Under the pieces are notes generated by a model. The model was not told the DNA's origin and ran no database searches. It worked only from the letters and a program-made list of their open reading frames with translations. A program made the position numbers and the translations under genes. Below are positions 1-8,023 of a DNA stretch of 22,073 bases, piece by piece. Each line of letters opens with the position of its first letter. The first letter of the stretch is position 1. The stretch comes from a virus: positions 1-22,073 of the IMG/VR virus record IMGVR_UViG_3300030110_002599, one strand, 5' to 3'.

Positions 1-1962
1 TCAGGCACAAGTGGGTCTTCAGGTACTTCAGGTACTTCAGGTTCATCAGGATCTTCAGGTGCATCAGGTACATCAGGTACAAGCGGTACTTCAGGAACTT
101 CAGGATCATCAGGTACATCAGGTTCATCAGGATCCTCAGGTACATCAGGTACATCAGGTTCTTCAGGTACAAGTGGTACATCAGGTACTTCAGGTTCATC
201 AGGTTCATCAGGTGCATCAGGTTCATCAGGATCTTCAGGTACTTCAGGCACAAGTGGATCTTCAGGTACATCAGGTACTTCAGGTACATCAGGATCTTCG
301 GGTACATCAGGTACATCAGGTACATCAGGTTCATCAGGTGAATATGGAGGTGTTCCATATACATTTAGTAATACAACATCTTCAGGAGGTATAAGCACAG
401 GACTTATAAGATTTAATAATGGTACATTATCAAGTGTTTCCCAAGTATTCATTAAAAATGAAAACAATCAGAGTGTTAGTGTAGCTACATGGTTATCACA
501 AATGGGAGCTGGTGGTTATTTATATGTTAAAGCAGCTAATGGAGCAGACACTTCAGTTGCTATATTTAATATTACATCTGAATCTCAAGGTGCTTCATTT
601 ACAACATTAGGAGTTAATAATGGAGGAGGAGCACAATTTTCAAATGGGGAAGAAGTAAGTATAATATACGCACCAAAAGGTAATAATGGTGAAGCTGGAA
701 CATCAGGTACATCAGGAACTTCAGGAACTTCAGGTTCATCAGGTACTTCAGGTACATCAGGATCTAGTGGTACCTCGGGAACTTCAGGTTCATCAGGTTC
801 ATCAGGTGCATCAGGTACATCAGGTACTTCAGGAACTTCAGGTTCATCAGGTACAAGTGGTACTTCAGGTTCATCAGGTTCATCAGGTACATCAGGTTCA
901 AGTGGTTCATCAGGTACAAGTGGTACTTCAGGTTCATCAGGCACATCAGGTACTTCAGGTACTTCAGGATCTAGTGGTTCTTCAGGTGCTTCAGGTAACC
1001 CAGGTACACCAGGTACTTCAGGAACTTCAGGTTCATCAGGTTCATCAGGTACAAGTGGTACTTCAGGTTCATCAGGTACATCAGGTACTTCAGGTACTTC
1101 AGGTTCATCAGGATCTTCAGGTGCATCAGGTACTTCAGGTACATCAGGTACAAGTGGTACTTCAGGTACATCAGGTTCATCAGGATCTTCAGGTGCATCA
1201 GGTACTTCAGGAACTTCAGGTACATCAGGTACTTCAGGTACATCAGGTACTTCAGGTTCATCAGGTTCCTCAGGTACGTCAGGTTCATCAGGATCTTCAG
1301 GTGCATCAGGTACTTCAGGTACATCAGGTACAAGTGGTACTTCAGGTACATCAGGTACTTCAGGTTCATCAGGTTCATCAGGTAACTCAGGTACTTCAGG
1401 TACATCAGGTACATCAGGTACATCAGGTACTTCAGGATCATCAGGATCTTCAGGAGCAACAGGAGCAACAGGACCAATAGGAGGATCAAATACACAAGTT
1501 ATTTATAATGATGGTGGTACAGCAAATGGATCTAATGATTTAGTATTTTCAGATTCAACGGGTCAATTAACAGCTGAAAGATTAAGAGTAGGATTAAGTG
1601 CTGCTACTGTAAGCACAGATGGTATGATTAGAGCTGAAAATGATATTATAGCATTCTCATCATCAGATAAAAGATGGAAAGAAAATATTAAATCAATTGA
1701 AGATGCATTAAATAAAATATCTAAAATAAATGGTGTTACATTTGATTGGAAAGAACTTACTAATGAAGAAAAAAGATCACAACATAGTAATGAAGGACAT
1801 GATGTTGGGGTAATAGCACAAGAAATAGAAAAAGTTCTACCAGAAATTGTAACTACAAGACCAAATGGGTATAAAGCAGTTCAATATGAAAAAATTGTTC
1901 CTTTATTAATTGAAGCTATTAAAGAACTAAAAGCTGAAGTTGATGATTTAAAAAAAAGATAA
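1..1962 (+). CDS. Collagen-like tail fibre with C-terminal S74 chaperone domain (5' partial)
   Basis: Frame 1 is open from the first base to the stop at 1960-1962 (653 visible codons), so the gene begins upstream of the window; the ATG at 502 is internal. The order is: a Gly-X-Y arm, a globular insert of about 120 residues (340-696), a second arm of 87 Gly-X-Y triplets, a linker, then an S74 peptidase/endosialidase chaperone domain. That domain starts with the motif SDKRWKENI (Ser codon at 1663) and contains GHDVGVIAQEIEKVLPEIV. In this family the domain trimerises the fibre and then cuts itself off just before the Ser-Asp, leaving a mature trimer. A coiled coil (IKELKAEVDDLKKR) closes the protein. 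The gene is probably a receptor-binding or accessory fibre. The next gene starts immediately after its stop, suggesting translational coupling. Family assignment is firm; the receptor is unknown. Confidence 0.85.
   Translation, partial: SGTSGSSGTSGTSGSSGSSGASGTSGTSGTSGTSGSSGTSGSSGSSGTSGTSGSSGTSGTSGTSGSSGSSGASGSSGSSGTSGTSGSSGTSGTSGTSGSSGTSGTSGTSGSSGEYGGVPYTFSNTTSSGGISTGLIRFNNGTLSSVSQVFIKNENNQSVSVATWLSQMGAGGYLYVKAANGADTSVAIFNITSESQGASFTTLGVNNGGGAQFSNGEEVSIIYAPKGNNGEAGTSGTSGTSGTSGSSGTSGTSGSSGTSGTSGSSGSSGASGTSGTSGTSGSSGTSGTSGSSGSSGTSGSSGSSGTSGTSGSSGTSGTSGTSGSSGSSGASGNPGTPGTSGTSGSSGSSGTSGTSGSSGTSGTSGTSGSSGSSGASGTSGTSGTSGTSGTSGSSGSSGASGTSGTSGTSGTSGTSGTSGSSGSSGTSGSSGSSGASGTSGTSGTSGTSGTSGTSGSSGSSGNSGTSGTSGTSGTSGTSGSSGSSGATGATGPIGGSNTQVIYNDGGTANGSNDLVFSDSTGQLTAERLRVGLSAATVSTDGMIRAENDIIAFSSSDKRWKENIKSIEDALNKISKINGVTFDWKELTNEEKRSQHSNEGHDVGVIAQEIEKVLPEIVTTRPNGYKAVQYEKIVPLLIEAIKELKAEVDDLKKR
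4..336 (+). repeat. Gly-X-Y coding repeat, arm 1
   Basis: There are 37 uninterrupted codon triplets reading Gly-Thr-Ser, Gly-Ser-Ser or Gly-Ala-Ser, built from 9-nt units such as ggtacatca and ggttcatca. The block probably extends upstream of the window. It encodes a collagen-like triple-helical rod almost free of proline. Confidence 0.9.
697..1479 (+). repeat. Gly-X-Y coding repeat, arm 2
   Basis: There are 87 uninterrupted Gly-X-Y triplets (783 nt) from the same 9-nt units as arm 1. Most are GTS, GSS and GAS, with a GNP-GTP pair near 995-1013 and GAT-GAT-GPI at the end. Shared units between the arms make this DNA prone to length change by recombination or slippage. Several alternative frames are open only because of the repeat. 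Confidence 0.9.
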
Positions 1963-3999
1963 ATGGCAATAACTAATTTATCATTAAATAATATTCAAAC
2001 ATACACAGTAGGTGGGGCTACTAATTATTTTGTACCTTTAAGATGGAATATACCTAACACAGATACTGAGTCTTTTTCATTTATATCTAATATAATAGGT
2101 TTTACTCCAGGGATACCTTCACTGAATGCTGACATTAATGGTCCTATAATGAGAATGGAACATCTTAAAGGAATAGTAACTAACCCTTCAGGAACGGCTC
2201 AAAATGAAAGAATAAGACATATGACTTCTGCTAATTGGAATTTAGGAGATTTAGCTAACATGTTTTTTATTGTATATGCAGGATCTTATAGAGTTATAAA
2301 TTGGTGTGATTCAACAACTATTTATAAAAATGGATCTTCACAAGGAACAATAACAAATGCAGGAACTATAACTACTTTAAGCTCTTTATCTGTTGGGGAT
2401 AGAATAGAATGTAATAAACCATATTCTTTGTATTACAACGGACTCCCAGGATTATATGGTGCTTACGCTGGATTTTCAGGCTATTCATTTGCTACTAGAA
2501 ATGATAGAGAATCAACTACAAATGGAAATAAATTTTATGTATTTTGTACAGATTTTGAACCAGATGCAAATACTGGAAGTTTTCTTAATATTAATTATAC
2601 TACTACAGGAAATTCAAATGTAACGTCTACAACAAATGATGTAGATGAAGAATTTTCTAGTCCTTTTGAAGAATTTAATACAAGTATGGTAAATGGTAGA
2701 GCATATTTTGCAGGTTCTAATGCTTTATTTTGTGCTTGGAGAGGGAGATCAACTGGATCATCATTATATGATTCTGTCCCGATGTATCCTTTAACCCCAG
2801 AACCAAAATATGGTTGGTATTCAAATGGGGGACATATATTAGCTTGCGCTGGACCTTATCAAGTTAGAGATGCATCAACTTCAAATTATCAAGTAAAAAC
2901 ACGTAATTCAACAACTTCAACAACAGAATTTTCTCTATCAACATCTGTAGAAAGATGGGCAAGAAATGACTCTAACACAGGAGCAAATACTGCAGCTAAA
3001 TTTGCAGGATCACCAGCAGTGACTTTTGCAGATCCAACAGGATCAAATGGTCAAGCTCCTTTATTTGCAGCTGAATCACAAGGTGATGGTGATGGAACTG
3101 AAATGACTCCTCACGTAGGATCAAATGCTTCATCAACATTTCATTGCAATCCAGGAGGAGGTAATTGGCAAGCACATATGAGTTTATTTACAGGAAGCGC
3201 AGGAGGAGGAGTAGTTCAAAGATTTAATTCATCAAGAACATTTGTTGAATCATATGCACTTGGTAACTCAACAAATGGTTTTACTAACACAACATCACAC
3301 CCATTTGCATCTTGTCGTTTTACTAATTTAAATGCTGGAGATGTTTTTGTTACTACACCTGCAAGAGGTGGAGGTCATTCACAATCATTAGCATGGGCTG
3401 ATATGGATAGTAGTGATGATGATGAAACATATTTACCTTCAGGTGATACTATGGATGGATTTTCATTTACAGCATGGACTATATATTATGATGAAGAAGA
3501 ATCAAGTTTTTTATCTACATCTGCTCTTGGTGCATGTGATTTAGAAGATAACACTATGACAATGTATAGTCCTTCAACATCAATACAAGCTGGTATGGTT
3601 TTTTATCTTCAAAATACTGATATTACAACTCCATTAAATATAATAACTGGAGCATCTGCAAGAGCAGAAAATGGATATTTAAAAGTACAGGATGGAAGAG
3701 ATTTTTACGCTGTAGAATTTGGATCATTTTCTAATGGTAGAGTTGAATCTGTTACTACTTGTTTATCAGACAGAAGACTTAAGAAAAATATTACAAAAGT
3801 AGGTACGTCACCTTCAGGAATTAACATTTATAGATTTGAATATATTGATTCTAAATTATATGGTGGAGGAGTATTTGAAGGAGTTATGGCACAAGAAGTA
3901 CCTAAAGCATCTATTTTAGGTAAAAATGGATACTATTCTGTGGATTATTCTAAACTAGATGTTACATTTAAACGAATAAATTATTCTTTAGTAGGTTAA
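1963..3999 (+). CDS. Tail fibre/adhesin with C-terminal S74 autoprocessing domain
   Basis: This 678-residue protein starts directly after the TAA of the preceding fibre. The first ~595 residues are rich in Ser, Thr, Asn, Gly and aromatic residues and have no family I recognise; they look like a beta-rich receptor-binding region. The C-terminal ~80 residues form a short S74 domain: SDRRLKKNI with the cleavage Ser at about residue 602, then GVMAQEVPKAS and a YYSVDYSKL segment. Self-cleavage before Ser602 would release a mature protein of about 600 residues. There are no collagen repeats, unlike its neighbour. It is probably a tail fibre or spike; its position next to the first fibre suggests the two are parts of one host-recognition apparatus. 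Confidence 0.75.
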   Translation: MAITNLSLNNIQTYTVGGATNYFVPLRWNIPNTDTESFSFISNIIGFTPGIPSLNADINGPIMRMEHLKGIVTNPSGTAQNERIRHMTSANWNLGDLANMFFIVYAGSYRVINWCDSTTIYKNGSSQGTITNAGTITTLSSLSVGDRIECNKPYSLYYNGLPGLYGAYAGFSGYSFATRNDRESTTNGNKFYVFCTDFEPDANTGSFLNINYTTTGNSNVTSTTNDVDEEFSSPFEEFNTSMVNGRAYFAGSNALFCAWRGRSTGSSLYDSVPMYPLTPEPKYGWYSNGGHILACAGPYQVRDASTSNYQVKTRNSTTSTTEFSLSTSVERWARNDSNTGANTAAKFAGSPAVTFADPTGSNGQAPLFAAESQGDGDGTEMTPHVGSNASSTFHCNPGGGNWQAHMSLFTGSAGGGVVQRFNSSRTFVESYALGNSTNGFTNTTSHPFASCRFTNLNAGDVFVTTPARGGGHSQSLAWADMDSSDDDETYLPSGDTMDGFSFTAWTIYYDEEESSFLSTSALGACDLEDNTMTMYSPSTSIQAGMVFYLQNTDITTPLNIITGASARAENGYLKVQDGRDFYAVEFGSFSNGRVESVTTCLSDRRLKKNITKVGTSPSGINIYRFEYIDSKLYGGGVFEGVMAQEVPKASILGKNGYYSVDYSKLDVTFKRINYSLVG

Positions 4000-4000
4000 T

Positions 4001-4555
4001 ATGTACACTTTTTTAAACGACAAGATTCTAGATGAAGAAGGTCGAGAAATAATGATGGATTGGGAAACTAACTTAATGCAAGAACATGCTAAAGTAGTTA
4101 CTGAAAATAGGGGTGATATTCTAGAAATAGGATTTGGAATGGGTATTTGTTCTAATTTTATACAAGAAGCAAATATAAATTCTCACACTATAATTGAAAT
4201 TAATGATCAAATATTTAATAAACTATTAGAATGGGCTAAGGATAAACCTAATGTAATACCTATAAAAGGTGATTGGTTTGATAGTATTCCAAATAAAAAA
4301 TATAATGGTATTATGTTTGATACTTGGATGGAAAAAAATTGGCACTACTTTTTACCTAAAACAAAATCTTTATTAAATAAAAATGGCATAGTTACTTGGT
4401 ATAACCCAAATAATAAAGATGTAGTAGAACACAATTATAATAATTTAAAATGGGGTACTTTAACAATTAAAGAAATTAATGTAAATCCACCAAAGGATAT
4501 GCAGTATAAATATTTTAATCAAAAAAAATATTATGTACCTAAATTAGTATTATAA
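4001..4555 (+). CDS. GAMT/Rmt2-like class I SAM-dependent N-methyltransferase
   Basis: A 184-residue Rossmann-fold methyltransferase starting one base after the fibre stop. The SAM-binding motif I reads ILEIGFGMG (residues 40-48), followed by an acidic strand end HTIIEIND (62-69). The sequence matches the guanidinoacetate N-methyltransferase (GAMT) pattern as I recall it: DWETNLM (20-26) against GAMT RWETPYM, IMFDTW (104-109) against LYDTYP, and a final PP.D..Y..F..P.LV block. Glu22 and Asp107 correspond to the GAMT residues that hold the guanidino group, so a guanidino or arginine side chain is the likely acceptor. Yeast Rmt2, an arginine delta-N methyltransferase, shares this fold. Position between fibre genes and tail genes suggests modification of a virion or host protein; that is inference. 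Fold assignment is strong; substrate is unproven. Confidence 0.8.
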   Translation: MYTFLNDKILDEEGREIMMDWETNLMQEHAKVVTENRGDILEIGFGMGICSNFIQEANINSHTIIEINDQIFNKLLEWAKDKPNVIPIKGDWFDSIPNKKYNGIMFDTWMEKNWHYFLPKTKSLLNKNGIVTWYNPNNKDVVEHNYNNLKWGTLTIKEINVNPPKDMQYKYFNQKKYYVPKLVL

Positions 4556-4564
4556 CTATTATAT

Positions 4565-4583
4565 TATTAGAAATTTTCTAATA
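4565..4583. promoter_or_regulatory. Perfect 9-bp dyad (TATTAGAAA-T-TTTCTAATA)
   Basis: The arms TATTAGAAA and TTTCTAATA are separated by one base, just after the methyltransferase stop, and overlap the start of the promoter-like motif at 4582. The loop is too short for an efficient terminator hairpin and there is no T tract, so a protein-binding dyad is more likely, if it is functional at all. Confidence 0.3.
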
Positions 4584-4600
4584 TGTATAACAAAATAAAA
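4582..4600 (+). promoter_or_regulatory. Candidate late-promoter motif, copy 1
   Basis: TATGTATAACAAAATAAAA lies 23 nt upstream of the start at 4605 and matches similar sequences before the sheath, tube, gp26-like, tape measure and 12118 genes. It resembles the AT-rich late promoters (TATAAATA) of T4-like phages, but the assignment rests only on repetition and position. Confidence 0.4.
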
Positions 4601-4604
4601 TCGA

Positions 4605-4862
4605 ATGATTAAGAAAAAACAAGTTTTAGAAAAAGATGAAATTAGTAAAATTCAGGAGTTAAAAGAAAGGTTAAACACAATTACAGAAATTTCAGGTGTT
4701 GTAGAAGTACAAAATTATAACATACAAATAAAAAAAGAACAATTGAAGTTAAGTTTACAAGGTTTACAGCAAGAAGAAGCTGCTTTAGCTAAGAAGTTAG
4801 AGGAAAAATATGGACCAGGAACTATTTCATTAGAAAATGGTGAATTTTTACCAAGTAAATAA
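4605..4862 (+). CDS. Small coiled-coil protein of unknown function
   Basis: An 85-residue, highly charged protein. Residues ~8-70 are Lys/Glu/Leu/Gln-rich with heptad-like spacing and look like a helical coiled coil with a central break (ISGVVEVQNYNI). The C-terminal tail has EKYGPGTISLENGEF. There are no cysteines, signal peptide or membrane segment. It sits alone between the methyltransferase and the sheath, with its own promoter-like motif upstream and another motif (4881) between it and the sheath gene. I do not recognise a family. A small chaperone or structural accessory for tail assembly is plausible from position only. Confidence 0.65.
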   Translation: MIKKKQVLEKDEISKIQELKERLNTITEISGVVEVQNYNIQIKKEQLKLSLQGLQQEEAALAKKLEEKYGPGTISLENGEFLPSK

Positions 4863-4880
4863 ACTTTTGAAAAAATTTAG

Positions 4881-4900
4881 TATATTTATCATAAAAATAA
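4881..4900 (+). promoter_or_regulatory. Candidate late-promoter motif, copy 2 (sheath)
   Basis: TATATTTATCATAAAAATAA lies 26 nt upstream of the sheath start, in the same position as copies 1 and 3. A separate promoter before a very abundant structural protein would make sense. Confidence 0.4.
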
Positions 4901-4906
4901 CATAAA

Positions 4907-7900
4907 ATGGCAGAAACATTAATTTCCCCAGGAGTATTAGCAAGAGAAAATGATCAATCTCAAGTAACTTCACAACCAATTCAGGCCGGTGCGGCTATCG
5001 TTGGACCAACTGTTTTAGGTAGTGTAAACATTCCTAAATTAGTAACGAGTTACTCAGAATATTTAGCAAATTTTGGTAGTACATTCTCAAGTGGATCAGA
5101 CGAATACACATACTTTACATCTATTTCAGCATATAATTACTTTCAAAATGGTGGTACATCATTAATAGTAAATAGAGTAGCTTCAGGATCATGGACTCCT
5201 GCAACTTCTTCAGTAATTCAAAATGATGTAACTAGTACGGCATTAAATCCTAGTCCTTATAACTTTACAGGATCAGCAGGAATAACAGGTAGAGGAGGTA
5301 CAGCTGGAACTTTTTCAGCAGTTGCTTCTACAAAAGATGGAGGAGCTTCTGATGCTACATTTAACGTAGTAAGAGGAACTTCAATAGGAAAAATATATAA
5401 TGGAACTGCTAACACAGTAGGAACTGCAGGTAGTTTTGCAGCATTAGTTGCTGCAGGTACTAACCCAGTAGATTGTCTTGTTAGTACAGTATTTGGATCT
5501 TCAACTCCAATTTCAGTAACTGGTGGTACAGGAACTGGAGCAACAGTTAAAGTTACAACTGGAACAGATTTAGGTACACAAAGAGGTACAATTACAGAAA
5601 TAGAAGTAATTAGTGGAGGAACAGGATATATAGCAGGTGACATAATAACAATTCCAGCAGGATCTTTAGGATCAGGAATGATTAAAGTAGCAGCTAAATC
5701 ACCAGATGCAGCAAATACAGTAGGTACAGCAACCCCAGGTACTCAAGTTATAACAGAAGGTACATCTGGAGCAGGTTCAAATACATACTCAGTAGCAAAT
5801 GGTACAGCTTCTTCAAAAGGATCAGGTGCTACATTTAATTGTATATTTAACTCATCAGCAGGAAAATTAATTCAATCTACTACAATAACAGGTGGTGGTG
5901 TAAATTTAACAGGTGCAACACCATCTCAAACTGCAACAGGATTAACATTAGCAGATTTAACAGCTAGTGGTGGTGGTATTACTGGTGGTGGATCAGGTGG
6001 TACATTTAGTTTAACCTCATCTGGAGCAGGTGTTATAACAACACTTACTATTACAGATGCTACAGGAGCTTCAGGATATACAACTTCTTCAGAAATAACA
6101 ATTAATGCAGCAGCAATGAATGCCTTATCAGGTACACCATTTGGTGGTGCTGTAGCAGGTGGTGGAGCAACTTTCACATTTGCTCAAGCTAATTTATTAA
6201 CAGAAGTAATTAGTATAACTCCAACAAATGCAACATTTGTAGAAGGATTCCAAGCAGGAAATACTATTACAATAGAATCTGGAAATATTACAGGAATTGA
6301 TAGTAATGTAGTATTTACATTATCTGCAGGTGATTTAGATAATTCATCAGCAGCAGTATCAGCTGCAATAGCAGTAAATGGTGGTAGTAATCAGGATACT
6401 AATAATAACTTAGTAATTGAACCAACTTCAATTGTGTTAGTTACACAAGGAGCTACTACATTTACCAATTTAAATGACATTGAAATAGCAGCCGGAGTAA
6501 TTGGTACACCAACAACAGCAATAGACATAGATTTACAAGATGCAGATTTAGTAGATGATGTAGCTTTTGAATTAGAAACATTATCTGATGGAACTATAAT
6601 GAATGTTGGAGATACAACAGGAGCAAATGGAACATTAACTGGTGGAACTTCTAATAATATTAGATGGGAAATACAAGGAAGAGATGTAGCAACTGGAACA
6701 TTTAGTGTAATTATTAGACAAGGTAATGATACACAAACAGCTAAAAGAGTATTAGAAATATTCCCTAATGTATCATTAGATCCAAAAGCATCAAATTACA
6801 TAGAAAGAATAATAGGTAATATGACAAAAGTATTTAATGGAGCTGGAACAACAGATCCATATATTAGTACAGTTGGAAACTACCCAGTATCTTCAAGATA
6901 CGTAAGAGTAAAATCAGTAACAGCTAAAACTCCAGATTATTTTGATAATAATGGAACAGCAAATCCAGCGTATGCTGATTTCTTACCAGATAATGCAAGT
7001 GGATCATTTGGTGGTGCTCAAGGAGAATTATTCTCTAAAACAGGATTCCCATCATATGCACAAGCTAAATATTATGATCAAATAACAGATGGTAATTCAC
7101 AAGGTATGACTTCAACAGAAGCACAAACATACACAGATGCATTTAATTTATTAGCAAATAAAGATGATTATCAATATAATATTATTTCTGCACCTGGTTT
7201 ATATTATGCATCTTCAACTTGGGCAACTCCAATGAATACCTTATTATCAAATACACAAGGAAGAGGAGATGCTATAGCAGTTATAGATGTAGTTAACTAC
7301 TCAGGAGGAACAGTTGCAACAGCAAAAACACAAGCTGCTTCAATTGATAATTCATATGCAGCAACTTATTGGCCTTGGGTTCAATTAAATGACCCAGATT
7401 CAAGACAGTTAGTATGGGCAGTACCATCAGCGGTTATTCCTGGTGTGTATGCGTTTAATGACAGAACAAGTGAAGCTTGGTTCGCTCCCGCTGGAATTAA
7501 CAGAGGTGGTTTAAGTACAGTAGTACAAGCACAAAGAAAATTAACTCAATCTAATAGAGATAGTTTATATACAGGTAAAGTAAACCCAATAGCTACATTC
7601 CCAGGAAGAGGAGTTGTAGTATTTGGACAGAAAACTTTACAATCAACAGCATCAGCATTAGATAGAATTAATGTTAGAAGATTATTAATAGCATTAAAAT
7701 CATTTATTGTACAGATTGCTGATAATTTAGTATTTGAACAAAACACAGCTGCAACAAGAAATAATTTCTTAGCGCAAGTAAATCCATTTTTAGAATCAGT
7801 ACAACAAAGACAAGGTTTATATGCCTTTAAAGTACAAATGGATGCTGCAAATAATGGACCAGATGTAGTTGATAGAAACCAAATGGTAGGTGCGATTTAT

Positions 7901-7978
7901 ATCCAACCAACTAAAACGGCTGAATTTATTTATTTAGATTTCAACATTTTACCAACTGGAGCTGAATTTCCATCATAA
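4907..7978 (+). CDS. Contractile tail sheath protein (gp18-like) with large insertion
   Basis: A 1023-residue sheath subunit, compared with about 660 residues for T4 gp18. The N-terminus (SPGVLARENDQSQ, then AAIVGPTVLGSVNIPKLVTS and a YFQNGGTSLIVNRV segment) and the C-terminal half from about residue 548 are recognisable sheath. The latter includes GTFSVIIRQGND, LDPKASNYIERIIGN, the RINVRRLLIALK helix and a closing DFNILPTGAEF. Between about residues 100 and 545 lies a Gly/Thr/Ala/Ser-rich insertion with GGTGTGATVKV and SGGTGYIAGDIITIP elements, probably beta-sandwich decoration domains facing outward. Sheath subunits stack around the tube and contract on infection. The tube gene follows directly, as in T4 (18-19). 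Identification is strong; the insertion's role is unknown. Confidence 0.92.
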   Translation: MAETLISPGVLARENDQSQVTSQPIQAGAAIVGPTVLGSVNIPKLVTSYSEYLANFGSTFSSGSDEYTYFTSISAYNYFQNGGTSLIVNRVASGSWTPATSSVIQNDVTSTALNPSPYNFTGSAGITGRGGTAGTFSAVASTKDGGASDATFNVVRGTSIGKIYNGTANTVGTAGSFAALVAAGTNPVDCLVSTVFGSSTPISVTGGTGTGATVKVTTGTDLGTQRGTITEIEVISGGTGYIAGDIITIPAGSLGSGMIKVAAKSPDAANTVGTATPGTQVITEGTSGAGSNTYSVANGTASSKGSGATFNCIFNSSAGKLIQSTTITGGGVNLTGATPSQTATGLTLADLTASGGGITGGGSGGTFSLTSSGAGVITTLTITDATGASGYTTSSEITINAAAMNALSGTPFGGAVAGGGATFTFAQANLLTEVISITPTNATFVEGFQAGNTITIESGNITGIDSNVVFTLSAGDLDNSSAAVSAAIAVNGGSNQDTNNNLVIEPTSIVLVTQGATTFTNLNDIEIAAGVIGTPTTAIDIDLQDADLVDDVAFELETLSDGTIMNVGDTTGANGTLTGGTSNNIRWEIQGRDVATGTFSVIIRQGNDTQTAKRVLEIFPNVSLDPKASNYIERIIGNMTKVFNGAGTTDPYISTVGNYPVSSRYVRVKSVTAKTPDYFDNNGTANPAYADFLPDNASGSFGGAQGELFSKTGFPSYAQAKYYDQITDGNSQGMTSTEAQTYTDAFNLLANKDDYQYNIISAPGLYYASSTWATPMNTLLSNTQGRGDAIAVIDVVNYSGGTVATAKTQAASIDNSYAATYWPWVQLNDPDSRQLVWAVPSAVIPGVYAFNDRTSEAWFAPAGINRGGLSTVVQAQRKLTQSNRDSLYTGKVNPIATFPGRGVVVFGQKTLQSTASALDRINVRRLLIALKSFIVQIADNLVFEQNTAATRNNFLAQVNPFLESVQQRQGLYAFKVQMDAANNGPDVVDRNQMVGAIYIQPTKTAEFIYLDFNILPTGAEFPS

Positions 7979-7994
7979 GAAGTATAAAATATAA

Positions 7995-8013
7995 TATGTA
8001 TAATAAAATAAAA
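7995..8013 (+). promoter_or_regulatory. Candidate late-promoter motif, copy 3 (tube)
   Basis: TATGTATAATAAAATAAAA lies 29 nt before the tube start, in an A/T-only leader that also supplies an A-rich translation-initiation region. It matches copy 1 at 18 of 19 positions, differing only at AAC versus AAT. Confidence 0.45.
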
Positions 8014-8023
8014 TAATAATAAA

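Noticed and set aside
11-394. Gln/Val/His-rich ORF in frame 2 across the first repeat arm
   Set aside because: It is a shadow of the Gly-X-Y coding repeat in frame 1, which is open throughout and continues into the S74 domain.
502-504. ATG as the start of the first fibre gene
   Set aside because: The same frame is open to base 1 with coherent protein sequence, and the ATG lies inside the globular insert (SQMGAGGYLY).
697-1479. CRISPR-like or satellite repeat array
   Set aside because: Units are 9 nt, contiguous, without spacers, and perfectly codon-phased within a large fibre gene.
585-1495. Minus-strand and frame-shifted ORFs with Pro-Glu-Val or Leu-Met-Tyr repeats
   Set aside because: They exist only because the 9-nt repeat lacks stops in several frames; their compositions are unnatural and they have no leaders.
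5257-6177. Minus-strand ORFs opposite the sheath insertion
   Set aside because: Pro/Val-rich antisense of Gly/Thr-rich coding sequence; no leader and no recognisable protein.
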